A stretch of DNA of 64,000 bases from Himantopus leucocephalus (lineage: Eukaryota; Chordata; Aves; Charadriiformes; Recurvirostridae). The notes beneath the pieces are model-generated. The model made no database searches. It saw nothing but the letters and a program-made list of their open reading frames with translations, and had not been told where the DNA came from. Below are positions 28,101 through 40,271 of the stretch, one piece after another. Made by a program: the position numbers and the translations under genes. Where the stretch lies: positions 22,096,190-22,160,189 of the forward strand of contig RSEF01000005.1 in assembly GCA_003993805.1 (NCBI GenBank), given 5' to 3'. Every line of letters begins with the position of its first letter. The stretch's first letter is position 1.

Positions 28101-28405
28101 CTTAACACTAAAACAAAGACCAGTTCAAAATATACTTTGTCGTTTTAATACAACCTTAGCGTTAAATCAACATATTCACAAACTGAAGATGCATTGACTG
28201 GGAGTGTTTTTCAAGCAAAAGACAGGAAGGTGAACAGCAGCAGTATATGTGAAGACTGGCAATGAGCCAGCAAGTGTTTAGCAGCTGATGACCCAGTCCA
28301 AGTGTAACGACTGCTGTGGATGGAGGATGAAAAAGGTTTTTGATGTGTCTTCAGTACTTGATACGGTACTCACATTTTTTAACTCAGCTGTCTCTGAACT
28401 TCTTT
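22125..28405. other. Unique DNA, no gene seen
   Basis: Nothing identified. Items seen are a T-rich/A-rich imperfect hairpin at 24908-24986, a TG-rich stretch near 24318-24335, and a pyrimidine-rich strand at about 26160-26235. The minus-strand frame at 25961-26269 is hydrophilic (Glu/Arg/Lys-rich) but matches no family I know. Confidence 0.45.
24908..24986. repeat. T-rich/A-rich imperfect inverted repeat
   Basis: TGGTTTTG (24908-24915) is the reverse complement of CAAAACCA (24979-24986). The interior goes from T-rich (with T8 at 24941-24948) directly to A8 (24949-24956) and then to CAAAC-type repeats, giving an imperfect fold-back. Confidence 0.45.
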
Positions 28406-28521
28406 TCACAGAATGACGGAATGGGAGAGCTTGGAAGGGACCTTCGGAGGTCATCTAGTCCAACCCCCCTGCCAAAGCAGGTTCACCTAGAGCAGGTTGG
28501 ACGGGAATGCATCCAGGCGCA

Positions 28522-28888
28522 TGTCCTGGTTCCGGCAGGGATGGGGTTAATTTCCCCACAGAATACCGCAGGGGACACAGGTATTCCATACCATGTGAGC
28601 CATGCCCAGGCTTTAGGGGGGAGCTGGACGGGGGAGGGGTCAGGAGGCTGAGGCTCAGAGCGGGCTGGGGCAGTCCAGGTCCAGTCGATGAGCGGTGGTA
28701 CCATAATCGCATTTGTATATTCCTTTATCGGTGTTACTGTTGTTGTTTTTCTCTTTCCTTTGTTGTTCTGTTAAACTGCTTTTATCTCAACCCACAAGTT
28801 TTGCATTTTTTCTTCCGATTTTCCCCGATGGCTGTGGGGCTTGAGTGAGTGGCTGCGTGGTTCTTTGTTGCCAGCTGAGACCAAACCA
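28522..28888 (+). mobile_element. Solo LTR of an avian endogenous retrovirus (ERVL-like), nested in CR1
   Basis: A 367-bp segment interrupts the CR1 3' region precisely where the CR1 consensus should run from GTCCAGGCG into GGTTTTGA. It begins TGTCCTGGTT and ends AAACCA, the TG...CA arrangement of retroviral LTRs. It includes the GGTATTCCATACCAT and TTATCTCAACCCAC blocks that I recognise from a widespread bird LTR family usually assigned to ERVL-type elements. The CTGTTAAACTG stretch near 28770 is where that family has its R/polyadenylation region. There is no second LTR and no internal gag/pol, so it is a solo LTR left by LTR-LTR recombination. It is shorter than full-length members as I remember them, probably by deletion after the first third. 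No clean target-site duplication remains. The family assignment is from memory. Confidence 0.75.
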
Positions 28889-28949
28889 TGGGTTTTGAGT
28901 ATCTCCAGAGAAGGAGACTCCACAACCTCTCTGAGTAGCCTGTTCCAGT

Positions 28950-30125
28950 GCTCTATCACCCTCAAAGGAAAGAAGGTTTTACTCATGTTCAGACGGAATT
29001 TCCTGTGTTCCAGTTTGTGCCTGTTGTCCCTTTGTCCTGTCACTGGGCACCACTGAGAAGAGTCTGGTCCCATCCTCTTGACACCCACCCTTTAGATATT
29101 TACAAGCATTGATGAGATCCCCTCTCAGTCTTCTCTTCTCCAGGCTAAACAGACCCAGGTCCCTCAGCCTGTCCTCATGAGAGACGTGCTCCAGTCCCTT
29201 GATCATCTTTGTAACCCTTTGCTGGACTCTCCCAGTAGTTCCTTGTCTTTTTTGCACTGGAGAGCCCAGAACTGGACACAGCACTCCTGATGCAGCCTCA
29301 CCAGGGCAGAGTAGAGGGGCAGGATGACCTCCCTTGACCTGCTGGCCACACTCTTTTTAATGCACCCCAGGAGACCATTGGCCTTCTTGGCCACAAGGGC
29401 ACATTGCTGGCTCATGGTCAACCACCAAGACTCCCAGGTCCCTCTCTGCAGAGCTGCTTTCCAGCAGGTCAAGCCCTAACCTGTACCGATGTATGGGGTT
29501 ATTCCCCCCTAAGTGCAGGAACCTACACTTGCCCTTGTTGAACTTCATTAGGCTCCTCTCTGCCCAACACTCTAGCCTGTCCAGGTCTTGTTGAATGGCA
29601 GCAAAGCCTTCTGGCATATCAGCTACTCCTCCCTGTGTTGTGTCATCAGCAGACTTGCTGATTACACTCTGTCATTGATGAGTATGTTGAACAAGACTGG
29701 ACCCAGTACTGAACCCTGGGGAACACCACTAGCTACAGGCCTCCAACTGGACCCTGCACCGCTGATCACAACCCTCTGAGCTCTGCCATTCAGCCAGTTC
29801 CCCATCCACCTCACTGTCCACTCATTTAACCCATGCTTCCTGAGCTTACCTATGAGAATGTTATGGAGACAGTGTCAGAAGCCTTGCTGAAGGTAGACTA
29901 CGTCCATTGCTCTCCCCTCATCTACCCAGCCAGTCATGCCATCATAGAAAGCTAGCAGATTGGTCAAGCATGAATCCATGAATCCATGTTGACCACTCCT
30001 GATAACCTTCTCTTCTTCATGCTTAGAGATGACATCCAGAATGAGCTGTTCCATCACCCTTCCAGGGATGGAGGTGAGGACTGGCCTGTAGTTTCCCAAG
30101 TGCTCCTCCCTGCACTTTTTTAAGG
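28950..30125 (-). pseudogene. CR1 ORF2 reverse-transcriptase to C-terminal remnant
   Basis: Normally this region copies CR1 RNA into DNA at the insertion site. Visible in order on the minus strand are: GNYRPV and PGRVMEQLILDVISKHEE (RT finger region, about 30100-30030); SGQHGF; WVDEGRAMDVVYL (motif A, about 29890); NWLNG and [15 protein letters not shown] (about 29790-29710); SADDT (motif C, DD at about 29642-29650); then [39 protein letters not shown] and HWNRLLREVV. Lesions are a small deletion after VVYL that removes the catalytic Asp of motif A and shifts frame, an in-frame TAA and a short deletion just before motif C, and Phe to Ser in the usual FADD box. Several further frame changes follow. 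Inactive. Confidence 0.92.
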
Positions 30126-30130
30126 CTGAC

Positions 30131-33100
30131 TGTGGAAATATTTCTCTGGGAATGAGTTGATGTTACTCAAAACAGACTTAATGGGGGGGATGCTTTTTCG
30201 CCAGATGGGGGGTTGGTACTGCTCTGACTTGCTGAGATCCTTACCAGGTCTGCACTGCTCATACCCAGTGGACAGCATCAATGTAAATCTGGAACATGCT
30301 TTCCACAATAAGTGCTGTAGTGGTTTTGTTGATCTCTATAGACCTTTTCTTCATGCCTTTTGCACTGAAGGAGCCAGAGGAAAAAAGCTCCCAGCCACGC
30401 ATTACACAGTGGAAAACAGTAAGACTATAACGAGTTTCTAAATGAATTTTGTGACACTTTCCAAATTAGTAAAAAATTATTCTAAATTCTGTTCTACATA
30501 ATCAGGATACTCTAATAAATTTATATTCTTCATAGCTGTTCATTATTTACTTAACATTCAATCACCATCTTTTTAGGTCTAAATGACGTGCATAGTGAAG
30601 CACACTCAAGACAAAGAGTGCATTATTGATAACCACTGGTTACTGAAACCAAATAAAGCTGACTGCACAAATTGAATCACTTCTCTTTCTCCTCTCCTCC
30701 CTAGTCTCCCCACAATTATAACTAGCTGTTCCGTGACCAGGTGCCCATGCCTTGTCACACCAGTGCCTGAAACGTAAATCCATAAGCAGCATCAGCTTAC
30801 ATATGGCTTGTAGCTCAATGTGTAGATACAGCAGCCAATAGCCACAGCCAAAGCACATGTTGGAAAAGACAGAGTTTGTTCCTTAGTCCTAAACTGTGAC
30901 ATAGATGATATAGATGATAGTCCAAGAGACAGCATCAGCTTCCTTGTGCACACGTCTGAGGGCTGCCTGCCCATCCTAAGCATGGGGCTGCTCTCACCAT
31001 TCACTCCCCACACCTGATGTGACCACCACCACTGGCCCCCTCTTGGGCACGTGGCCATCTTCACTGAGCTGTGCCAGGAAATCCTTTCAATTGCAGCTGA
31101 AAAATGGTAATGCCCATGGTCCACCTTTGAGCACTGAGAGAGCAGACAGGGAACTGAGTTTCACAGCTTTGTCAAAAAACCTCCAGGGATGGTGTTATAC
31201 TGAACCACCACTTTTTTTTACGATTTATTAAGGCTTTTCCATGGTGGGAAAAGTTCAGGCAGAAAAGTACTGTTTGGTACTGCTTTTCAGGAAGAGCTGT
31301 GAAAATAATTGATTTTTAGTTCAGCAGCCAAACTTAAAAAAAACCCACAACTTTTGATCTGAACCAAATGTAGCATGTTTTCTTTTCTTATTTTCACTTA
31401 GACAGCTTCTGCACCCCCTGCTGTTAGGAATTCCAGCCAATTAAAAATAAAAATGTTTTATCTTTAGTGTTGGCAAAACAACCAAAAATCCAAACACTTC
31501 CTATTTTGTGACTTTATCCTCCATTAACATTATTTGATAACCAGATCAAATGACATGGGGAACACATTTTGACATTGCAAGTAGTCTGAGGATGCTGATT
31601 CCAGCAAGTTTACTATTACCAAAAAAAAGGAAAAAAGAAGATAAAACAACTCCCCAAATCACTTAGCTCTATTTAGAGCAGAATCTGTGAAATGCTTCTG
31701 CTGTACAGTGGAGAAAAATAAAAAAGCTGCAAAGAAGTATCAGGGATGAGCCTGTATGTCTATCGTGTATGCCTTTATCAAAATGCTGACTGTATGCTCC
31801 AGATATGCATCCTTTACCTTCACAAGAAAGCAAGTTCTGAAGTTACAGAACAGATCTGAATCATCAGGAAAAAGCATATGTGTGATGGTAAAAGGGGGAG
31901 GGGTGAATAAACCAGCTTTTTAAAGTTTTCTCTGTCTCATCTCGGTAGCATTTTTAGGTCAGAAGAAAAGTCAGAAGAAAATCTCACAGTGATTTTAATA
32001 AAGTTTCCCCCAGCAACCAGCTTGTTTTCAAGGAACTTGGCAAAGCAAAACCAGTGATGGAAACTGGCTCCAGCAGTCTAACATATCATGGTTCCTTTAG
32101 CTTGCTCAGAATGAATGGAAAAGGCATTGACAGAAAAGTCCTGCTTTCCCTTCCCAATTCTTGGAAGTGGCTCTGCTCTTCCAGCTATAAGAGTCAGTGT
32201 TTTCTGCCTGTCTCTTACAGAGAATACTCCGACACATGAGGCTCGTCAGTGATGTTTGGGGAATAGAGCTGACCAAGTGTCACTGTAATTGCTGTGGGAT
32301 CAGAGTGTGCAATGCAGATCAGAAGCAATGATGAGCTACAATCTAGCACCATGACTGAACACCAAGGGTCTAATTCGACTTTTGCCTTAAATTACCCTAT
32401 TAAAATAATTTGAACTGATGAGTTTATAACACTACTAATGCTTTCATAAGTACTACAGACTTTCTCAGTTATAAGATATTGATATTCTTATGACAGACTT
32501 CTTATGAAAGGAAATCACCTAGCCCTTCTGAATTTATGTAAAGAAAAAAGCCAACAGTTTTCTCAATTGATTTTTATGTGAAAAAATGCATTTCCATTAT
32601 ATGAGAAATTATTAGATGCCCTTCAAGAAAAATACACATCTTTTTATCCTGTTCCCCAATATTGCCTGTGGTGAAAATTTTTATTTTGGAAAGCTGAAGA
32701 AGTAAGCATGGCAAATCCATGCGCTGGATTCTTCAGAATCTTTTCTCCTTGAAGAAGAGCAGCATTCCAGAATATGAAAATTCTTCTGTTGATGAACATC
32801 TTTTATTTCAAAATACCTGTTTATTGCTATGTCACCACACAAATTAATTACTCTGTTATCATGAAAAAAAAATTATTTCTGGTAATCAAGCTCTTTCCTC
32901 ATCCCCTGAAAACAGCTGTCATAACTGAGTAACACACAAATGACAGGTGAAGAAGCAGAATTTAGGAATAAAGGCTGATTCATCATTTTCCATAAGAGAT
33001 TTCTTTTCTTAAGTTCCTTAGAAATGAAGTGAGTTGGCTGGACTATGGAAAGTTATAAATACCTGCTTATTCAAACAAATAGCTAATATTCTTCAGAATA

Positions 33101-34479
33101 AACTGCTGAATTGTTTTATTGATTGTGCATTTATTAGGAGAACGACATGGGAAATGTTCACTGGCAAAGCCAGAAACATTCTGTAGCATACAGCATGGAA
33201 AAACACTGCCCGGCAAACATGGTGATCCAACATAATGTAACACAGAAATCACAGAATGAGCCTGTAATTCAGCTATACACAGATTCAAAGGCAAACCATT
33301 TAAATCACTTGCCTGCTCCTTCATTTCCCAACATATGACCAAGAATAACTACTTTTGCTTAAAAGAGGATTACCATTTGTAGGCATTAATACTAGTAATA
33401 ACTTTAAAAAAACCACTAAAACTTTGCCACTATCATTCTTCAAATCAAGGAACACAGGGAAACAACTTTTACAAGAGGTTTTTAAAGAAGCTAAAAACAC
33501 TGAGGGATTGAGAACATATAAAAATGAACAGACACGACAGAAGAGAGAGATCTGGTCCCATTTTTATTGTGCATCTGATCGCTGGGCTTCACTGCCTTTC
33601 CAGGGATCTGAAGGTCACCATGTAACTTTCTAGGAACACTCTAAGATGCCACTTTATTACGACTCCTCTACCTGCTTGCAAAATATGGATATTTTGATTT
33701 TTCAGTTCTAAACCCAAATAAAAAATAGTAAAAGACATTCCTCCTGGAGATGCCCAAAATGAATTTTGTTTCAATATAGCTGATAAAATGTTTCACTTTC
33801 ATTCTGTTTTAAAACTGCCTAAAACTAAGTTTGAAAAAGTTGCTTTTGAATATTTTTAAAAAAACATTTACAGAAATCAAATAGATTTTTCCTAACATTT
33901 TTCCATTTGAAAGTTCTTTTTGTGATGAATTAGTATTTGGATAAAAAAATGACTCTTTTTCCTTTCCCTGATCTTCAGCTGGTAAAAAGTTATCTAATTA
34001 GAGTAAGGTCAGATTATACTTGCAGAGAATACTGCTTTTGTCTCTAAACATTTAGCCCACAGATCTTTCACTAGTCCTGTTAAATGTAGCTACAAGCATG
34101 CCTGTGATGTATTGCATCAGGAGGGAAATACAGGTGCTTTGGCTACGGAAAGCAGGAGAAGGGCCATTTCTTCTCAAAGTGTACTCCTGGACTACTTGTT
34201 CTAGAGAGAGCAGGGAAACTGGGAACAGAAAAAAATGTTTAACTACTTCAGATTTAAATAAAAACAATGTGATTTGACTTCTGGTTGACTGTTCATACAA
34301 ATTCCTGTTTCCCAAACCCTCTCACCCATTCACAGCAGATTAACCACTGGCCCTGGTCCATGTGGGGCCCTCCAAAGTCAGTGTCAGGCTCTCTGTTGAC
34401 TGCAGTGGGTTTTCTTATACATCCCTGTAAGAAGCTGATTTGTTAGAATCTTTGAAGGCTGCTATTCTTTGCAGGACAA
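30131..34479. other. Unique DNA, no gene seen
   Basis: No transposon, RNA gene or exon recognised. Open frames at 30792-31124 (minus) and 33355-33633 (plus) have no recognisable domains. Contains only short A-rich tracts. Confidence 0.45.
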
Positions 34480-34813
34480 AAGATACAAGTCTTATGAGGA
34501 GCGGCTGAGGGAACTAGGGCTGTTTAGCCTGGAGAAGAGGAGGCTGAGGGGAGACCTTATCACTCTCTACAACTACCTGAAAGGAGGTTGTAGAGAGATG
34601 GGGACTGACCTCTTCTCCCTAGTGACAAGTGATAGGACGAGAGGTAATGGGTTCAAGTTAAGCCAGGTGAGGTTTAGGTTGGATATTAGGAAAAATTTTT
34701 TCACTGAAAGGGTTATTCAACATTGGAATAGGCTGCCCAGGGAGGTGGTGGATTCGCCATCCCCGGAGATGTTTAAAAAAAGGGTAGACAAGGTACTTGG
34801 GGATATGGTTTAG
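34480..34813 (+). pseudogene. CR1 ORF2 C-terminal fragment, uninterrupted
   Basis: An open frame of about 110 codons ending in the natural ORF2 stop (TAG at 34811-34813). Visible blocks are [76 protein letters not shown] and a final VLGDMV. This is the region after the reverse transcriptase, conserved among CR1 elements and of poorly known function. The fragment lacks endonuclease and RT and has no natural start codon, so it is a truncated gene rather than a coding gene. Confidence 0.9.
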
Positions 34814-34899
34814 AAGTGGTTTTGTCAGGTTAGGTTAATGGTTGGACTAGATGGTCTTAAAGGTCCCTTCCAACCTTAACAATTCTATGATTCTATGAA
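34480..34899 (+). mobile_element. CR1 LINE 3' end, comparatively well preserved
   Basis: Plus-oriented, about 420 bp, 5' truncated in ORF2. It carries the ORF2 C-terminus, the short 3' UTR with GGTTGGACTAGATGGTCTTA and GGTCCCTTCCAACC, and two ATTCTATG-type terminal repeats ending near 34899. Its coding part has no stop or frameshift, so it is probably the youngest of the CR1 copies here. The 3' structure without poly-A is normal for CR1. It has no promoter or RT and cannot move by itself. Confidence 0.95.
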
Positions 34900-37384
34900 T
34901 GTCACCACAAGAACAACCTCCCTTATTTCTAAAATGAGAGACCGATAATAAAAGCTTCAAAAGATGACTGCTGGTAAGACAACTAAGAACGGGCATAAAG
35001 TCAGGGAAGATTTTGTTTTCGTTCCTTTTATTTATTGTTGAGAGGACAGAAAGAAATCCTGCAGTCTTTGAAAAGATCAGGGCAGAGTGATGGATCAAGA
35101 CTGAGGTAATACTTCCTGCATTTGAAAAAACATGTCTGAACAGTTCTTTGAAGGATGTATTGCAAATTCTCAAAATTAAGCACTTTTTTTAAGAATTATC
35201 TTAAAATTTTATCTTCAGCTTTATTTCTTCTCATAATCTACTGTCTACTTTTCACACTTCTACTGAATCCTGAGGGCTTACCATACATATTCAGCTCACA
35301 GGAAATCTCATTATCTTTCGATGCTAGGAATTCCATCCCATTGTTGTGCCAGCAACTCAGGTTACTTCTGTAAGATTCTGTATAGTATGTTATTTCCTAC
35401 TGCTGGATGTACATGAATCATTCAAACAGGAGAATATAGCAGTTCCTCCCGTGGCCCATTTATTTACAGAAGTCAAAGTTTTGTATACCAGCAACACAGC
35501 ACATTATGTGCCTGGGAAAAATTTTGGCAGAAGAGAAGAATTACAAAAAGCATCCAAACTGGGAAAGTTTCTGTTCAGCACTTTGAAATGTGAACTCTCT
35601 GTGATCTATTCAATTTGTTCCAAGACTGAAATGCTTTCAAATGAAAAAAAACTGTAAATGGAGCTCCAATCACCATAAGTGGCAGCAGAGAATCATTAAG
35701 AATGACAAGTGGAGTATTTTTATAGTATGTTTAGAGAATTCTTGAACATGCACAATACTTTTCAGCTTTCTTTATGCCCCATATAACTGCCAAGTCTTGC
35801 TGATGAGATTGCACGCTTTGCTATTGCTTTCCTAGTGCACTACTTTGAATGAAAAGGAAACAGCTTGAATCCGCTTCTTCTGCTCTAAATGTTGCCTGGA
35901 TCTTGAACGGAGCAGCAGCAGAGCTGTGTCTACCGGCCAGTGACCAAACACTAAAAAGGCACTTAGCTGGATACTGGACTTTCTCACCTGCTCAGAAAAT
36001 GGGCCACATAGGCCAGTACCATATTACTACAATTAGATTAAAGCGGGGTTCCTTGGGATCTTCACGGAATAACTAACCAGATAGGCAGCAATGAGTGAGC
36101 CCCAGTGAACCTTGGAGCTGTGCACTGAACTACAGTACTGTGCAACAGACCTAACAGACTACACATTAAGGTAACACCCTGTGACCTGATGTAACACAAG
36201 GAAATGGGGAAAGTTGCCGTAAAATGCACACCAGTCAAAAAACAGACTGTAGGACTGCTAGGCAGTAACACTTGGAAAGGTGTTCACAGTATGGCATTGT
36301 AGTTTACCATTGTAAATCGATGTAAAAAGCAAATAGTTATGTGAGTGAGCTATATGCACTTAAGAAAAAAAAAAGAGAAAGAAAAAAGAAAAAGGGAGCA
36401 TCTGTTAGCGTAACATCTCTCATAATTTGCTGATCAGTGTAACATTCTGTAGATGGCAGTGTGGGTAAACCATCTCTGAATTCATAATATTGCAGTGCTT
36501 GGCTTCTTTGCATATATAAGACAGCTATAGCTAAGCTCGCACGTACAGACTTTGTCAGTAAGAAAACACAGGGCATTTTTGGAAATAGAAATCAACTGAA
36601 CATTCATATGGTGAAGACCTCCTGGGACATATCTGCTTTCTAAACTGCAGCTAGGTTAGGTCCCTGTTCTCGCTTCTCCTTTTACATATTATGACAAATC
36701 TAATTTGAGTCATCTGGGACACACCTAATATTAATACCTGTACTTATACAATGGCTTACAGAGCTGCAAAATGCATGTTAGGAATAACAGCAGAATGGCT
36801 TCAGATAGCTGCTGCTGCTGCCCTCCCACTGCTTGGGATCAAATTCAAGGCACGGCTCTGGAGCTAAAAGTCTCTTTACATTTCTGATTGTTGGAATTTT
36901 CAGCTCCGGTTTATGGCTGGAGATCAGGTCCTCTCTTAATTGTGGATCTGGGATTTCCATGACTCATAGCCATACAGTTGGCCTATCAGCCTAGCCCTGA
37001 CCAGTTTCAGTAGATTAACTAGTTTTTGTCAGGTTTCTTTTCAGAACTATTTCGAGGTCCTAAAGTGATGTCCCACCCCATTTTCATTGTTGTACTGGGA
37101 TTAAAACTGACATGACAAAATACAAAAGCCTGATGCATACTATATTTCCAACTGGAGTCTGAAGTGAATGCTTTAAAGCCCTTTTTGCAATATACCTATA
37201 CCTCTCAGTAAACGTAGGACTTTTGAAATGTTTAGAGCCATTTAAACCTAGAGCCAAAATACAAACTTGAGACGAACAAAGGGTCTTTCTTAATTTCTTT
37301 CCTCTGCCAAATAAGAGTCCTCATATTTTGGGGAACAGTTCTGTTGGTCTTAATCTTTAAAGATTATCATAATCTCCGATCAGT
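34900..37384. other. Unique DNA, no gene seen
   Basis: Nothing recognised. Contains a purine-rich tract (A/G) near 36364-36396 and a GCT-rich stretch near 36810-36822. The open frame at 35346-35657 has no known domain. Confidence 0.45.
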
Positions 37385-37640
37385 TTTGGGGTTCAGACCA
37401 GGAGCCCAGGGCCGGGCAGCAGCCCAGCTGTGAGGCAGTGGGCACAGGAGCTCTGGTGGGGCCCAGCACTAGACCCTCAGCCTAGAGCAGCTCCCACAGG
37501 AATGGGTGTCAGCCCTGGCCCAGGCCTCCCCACAGCACTGCCGGGGACCCTCACCCCAAGGCCACCAGAGGGAAGGGGACAGCTCTCGGTGAAGGAACCC
37601 AGGAGAGGGGGGATGTGCTCGGGGCCAGGTGAATTTCTGG
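37385..37640. other. GC-rich block of unknown origin
   Basis: About 250 bp of clearly higher GC content than its AT-rich surroundings, rich in CCCAGC, GGCCC and CAGG words but with only a handful of CpGs. It is therefore not a CpG island. It is followed by CTATATAATG (about 37650) and CAAATAAAG (about 37685), which resemble a TATA box and a polyadenylation signal. I recognise no family. It could be a decayed LTR, a simple compositional island or part of an untranslated exon. Confidence 0.35.
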
Positions 37641-37699
37641 CAGAAGGCAATCCTATATAATGTAGCCCCTATTTTAAAGGTGAGCAAATAAAGAATGTG

Positions 37700-37795
37700 T
37701 TGGTTTGAATTCTCTGTTTAGTTGTTCCTCCAGTAAGCAGGATGCTNATTGGTTTGAATTCTCTGTTTAGTCATTCCTCCAGTAAGCAGGATGCT
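37700..37795. repeat. 47-bp direct tandem duplication flanking a single N
   Basis: Positions 37700-37746 and 37749-37795 are 47-base copies differing at two adjacent bases (GTTG versus GTCA context), separated by N and A (37747-37748). Both begin TTGGTTTGAATTCTC and end CAGGATGCT. The single N exactly at the junction suggests either a real tandem duplication or an unmerged overlap between two contig ends or haplotypes. Confidence 0.9.
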
Positions 37796-40271
37796 AGAGA
37801 GTTGCATCCAAGTTCTCATTTGAACTCTGAACAGTTCAAGGATGAATGAGGCATGTGTGGCTCCTTGTTTCCTAGTTTGGCTCATCCTCACTTTGTTTGA
37901 GATTAATGCTGACCTGACACTGATTTATCAATGAGAACAGTGGTTCTGCTCCACCAAGCCAGCATTGATGGAACACAAACAGTGTAAAATATCCACTTTT
38001 GCAATATGAACACAGGCCATCAAATCCTTTTAAAGGAGAACTCATTCATAACATGCAGAGCGTGTGCCTGAAATGAATTGATCTATAATATTTAGTGATG
38101 ACGATTGATTTCTACCCAGAAGCAGGAGACAATTCACCAGTCTTTGTATCACCTTACGTAGCATCTCCATCCTATTCATGTCAAATTGTCACACAGAACA
38201 AAAATGAGAACTTCAGGTGCTTGAAAGATAGAAATGCTTTTCATTGCCAGCATGCTGTTTTCTTTTCTTTACAAATTCTAAATGTTAAAATGGGCAAGTT
38301 CATATATATAAAATAAAAAGGTGAGCTGAGGATTTTCAGCTTTAGCAAGTGGAATAGCTACTAGTATTGGTGTATCCTATGCATCCTACCTATGAATGTA
38401 GGATGCAGTTTCCCCAAAAAGAGATTTAACCTAAGACATAAGGCTCTTTCCTCATCTTGTGAAAAATATTAAGGTGACTTAGCACAATCCAAGCTTCAGC
38501 TATCCATTTCAATTTAAAGTTGGCATATTTATAAACCAAATGCACCTTGTGCATTGATCCCTCGCTGACATTCATTCAAGGAAATTATATGTTTCATGAA
38601 ACTCAATCCAGATCCACCAACACTTCACATGGTACTTGCTTTTCCCACACAAAATCTGCATTCCAAAGTTGACCTCAGTTACGAAGTGTACTTGGGACAT
38701 TAGACTGGCTGCTTTTGTGGGGAATGGACACAGCTTTCCCCTGCACTAGTATTGTCTTTGAATTTAGCTGCTATGTTTCTACTGTTTACTAAGTTAAAAC
38801 TCACAATATGACAGGCATTTCTTTTATTATTGCTGTTGTTTTGTTTTTGTTGTAAGTATTCATTTAATCCAATAAACAGAAAACTGAATTGCGGAGAAGA
38901 AAAAGGTTAAAACTTTGTCTCAAGTTATTTATTACTTTTTAACATCCAGTAGGAAAAGTTTTAAAGTATCTTTAGGTATAAATCAAAGAACACAACAAGC
39001 CTACTCAGTAGGATATTTTAAAATAAAGCAACATGGACATATTTGTGTAAGCAACCTTCTCCTGCTAGGCATTCATTATATGAAATATTTATCAGAAAGT
39101 CCATTCCTTCTCCCATATGATTTACTCATAAATCACCTACTTCCTTTTCTTCCTCCAGCAAACTTCTTAGTCCTATCCTAGTTTTTAAAAAATGTCTCTG
39201 ATTTACCTAGACATTTATTTGGTTACTGGATTTCTAGTTGCTCACCCCTTCGTATCTCCCTGACCACAGCGAGTTTTGCATAGGGAAAGTACTGGAGCGG
39301 AGACTTACTGGAGAGAGGGCCTGCTGATACCTTTGATTGGATACATCATGGAACAGTGTCCCCTCCTCTCACTTCAGCTCATGCCAGGCTGGTCAGAGGC
39401 ATACTGGTACTCTCACTGCTTTGATTTCAGCTGAGGTTGCCTCACACAGCCAATGATAGACAAAATTCAAAGTGGTTTTGCTCTTCAGCACACAGCTGTT
39501 CAGAAGTAACCTGTGTGATGGTATGAATCCCTAACATTGGGAGAAGGTTTAGGCAAAACTTTATGTTTGTGATGCCTCTGTTCATTTAAAAAGAATTAAA
39601 AATCAGAAATATAATTAATTTTGCAGGGTTGTGCTCAGGACTTACTCAGCAGGAAAACATTACAGATATTTTAGTAAACTATTATTGTTGTTCCTTCTGA
39701 CAGTTAAGATCTGTATCTCCATAGTTATCACAACGTTTGTGTTTGCCTCGCTTTTACTGACACTCTGCTCACCGCCCCTGGAGCTGGCTCCTGGTAAGTA
39801 TATTTTCAAAAATTAAACCAGGTGTTTTTTCTATATTCAGGTAAGTTTTTTAGTCATGGTGTCTTTCATTTTCTAATAGCCATCTGCTCATGTTACTTCT
39901 TGATGAAGTTGCTGGGTCAATCACAAATACAACACACTTTTTTTTTTTAAAAAAAAGACCCAAAGTATATATTTGTATATTGCCAGTGCAATAAGATTTG
40001 CACAGACTTCCTCTTAATTTCCTGTACAGAAAGGAATTTTAATTACACCTGCTAGGGGTCTCTGCCAGAGTTAATCAATATTAAATATACAAATATAAAA
40101 CAGAAGCAGGCCTTAAAATTTTCAGTTAACAAAAGCAAACGGAAGACTTAACTCCCTATGTTAAAGCTGACAGTTAATGTCTGACTACTCTGATTTTGAA
40201 GGACTGTGGATCACGTCCCCATAAGTTCTCCAGATTCCCACTAACAACACAAAATTAATGTTAGTTTTGAT
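37796..40271. other. Unique AT-rich DNA, no gene seen
   Basis: No transposon, exon or RNA gene recognised. Includes a T11-A8 junction at 39938-39956. The right edge is the insertion site of the CR1 element starting near 40272. Confidence 0.5.

Larger units (their letters stand above)
28406..30130 (-). mobile_element. CR1 LINE, 5'-truncated, split by a nested LTR
   Basis: Minus-oriented CR1. The 3' end is at 28406, with the reverse complement of the conserved terminus (AGCTTGGAAGGGACC, then CATCTAGTCCAACCCCCC). The element resumes after the nested LTR at 28889 and continues to a 5' truncation near 30130, inside the reverse-transcriptase domain just before the GNYRPV motif. CR1 sequence is therefore about 1.36 kb without the insert. 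Translation in several minus-strand frames gives RT and post-RT blocks in the correct order, showing one continuous element with indels. It is more complete than the three short 3' fragments in this window but far from full length, and it cannot be active. Confidence 0.95.

Noticed and set aside
28455..28848. GC-rich overlapping open frames on both strands
   Set aside because: They lie across the solo LTR and CR1 3' UTR and are chance frames in GC-rich non-coding repeat sequence.
36364..36396. Purine-rich tract as a possible retrocopy poly-A tail
   Set aside because: Mixed A/G composition, and no upstream gene-like sequence in either direction.
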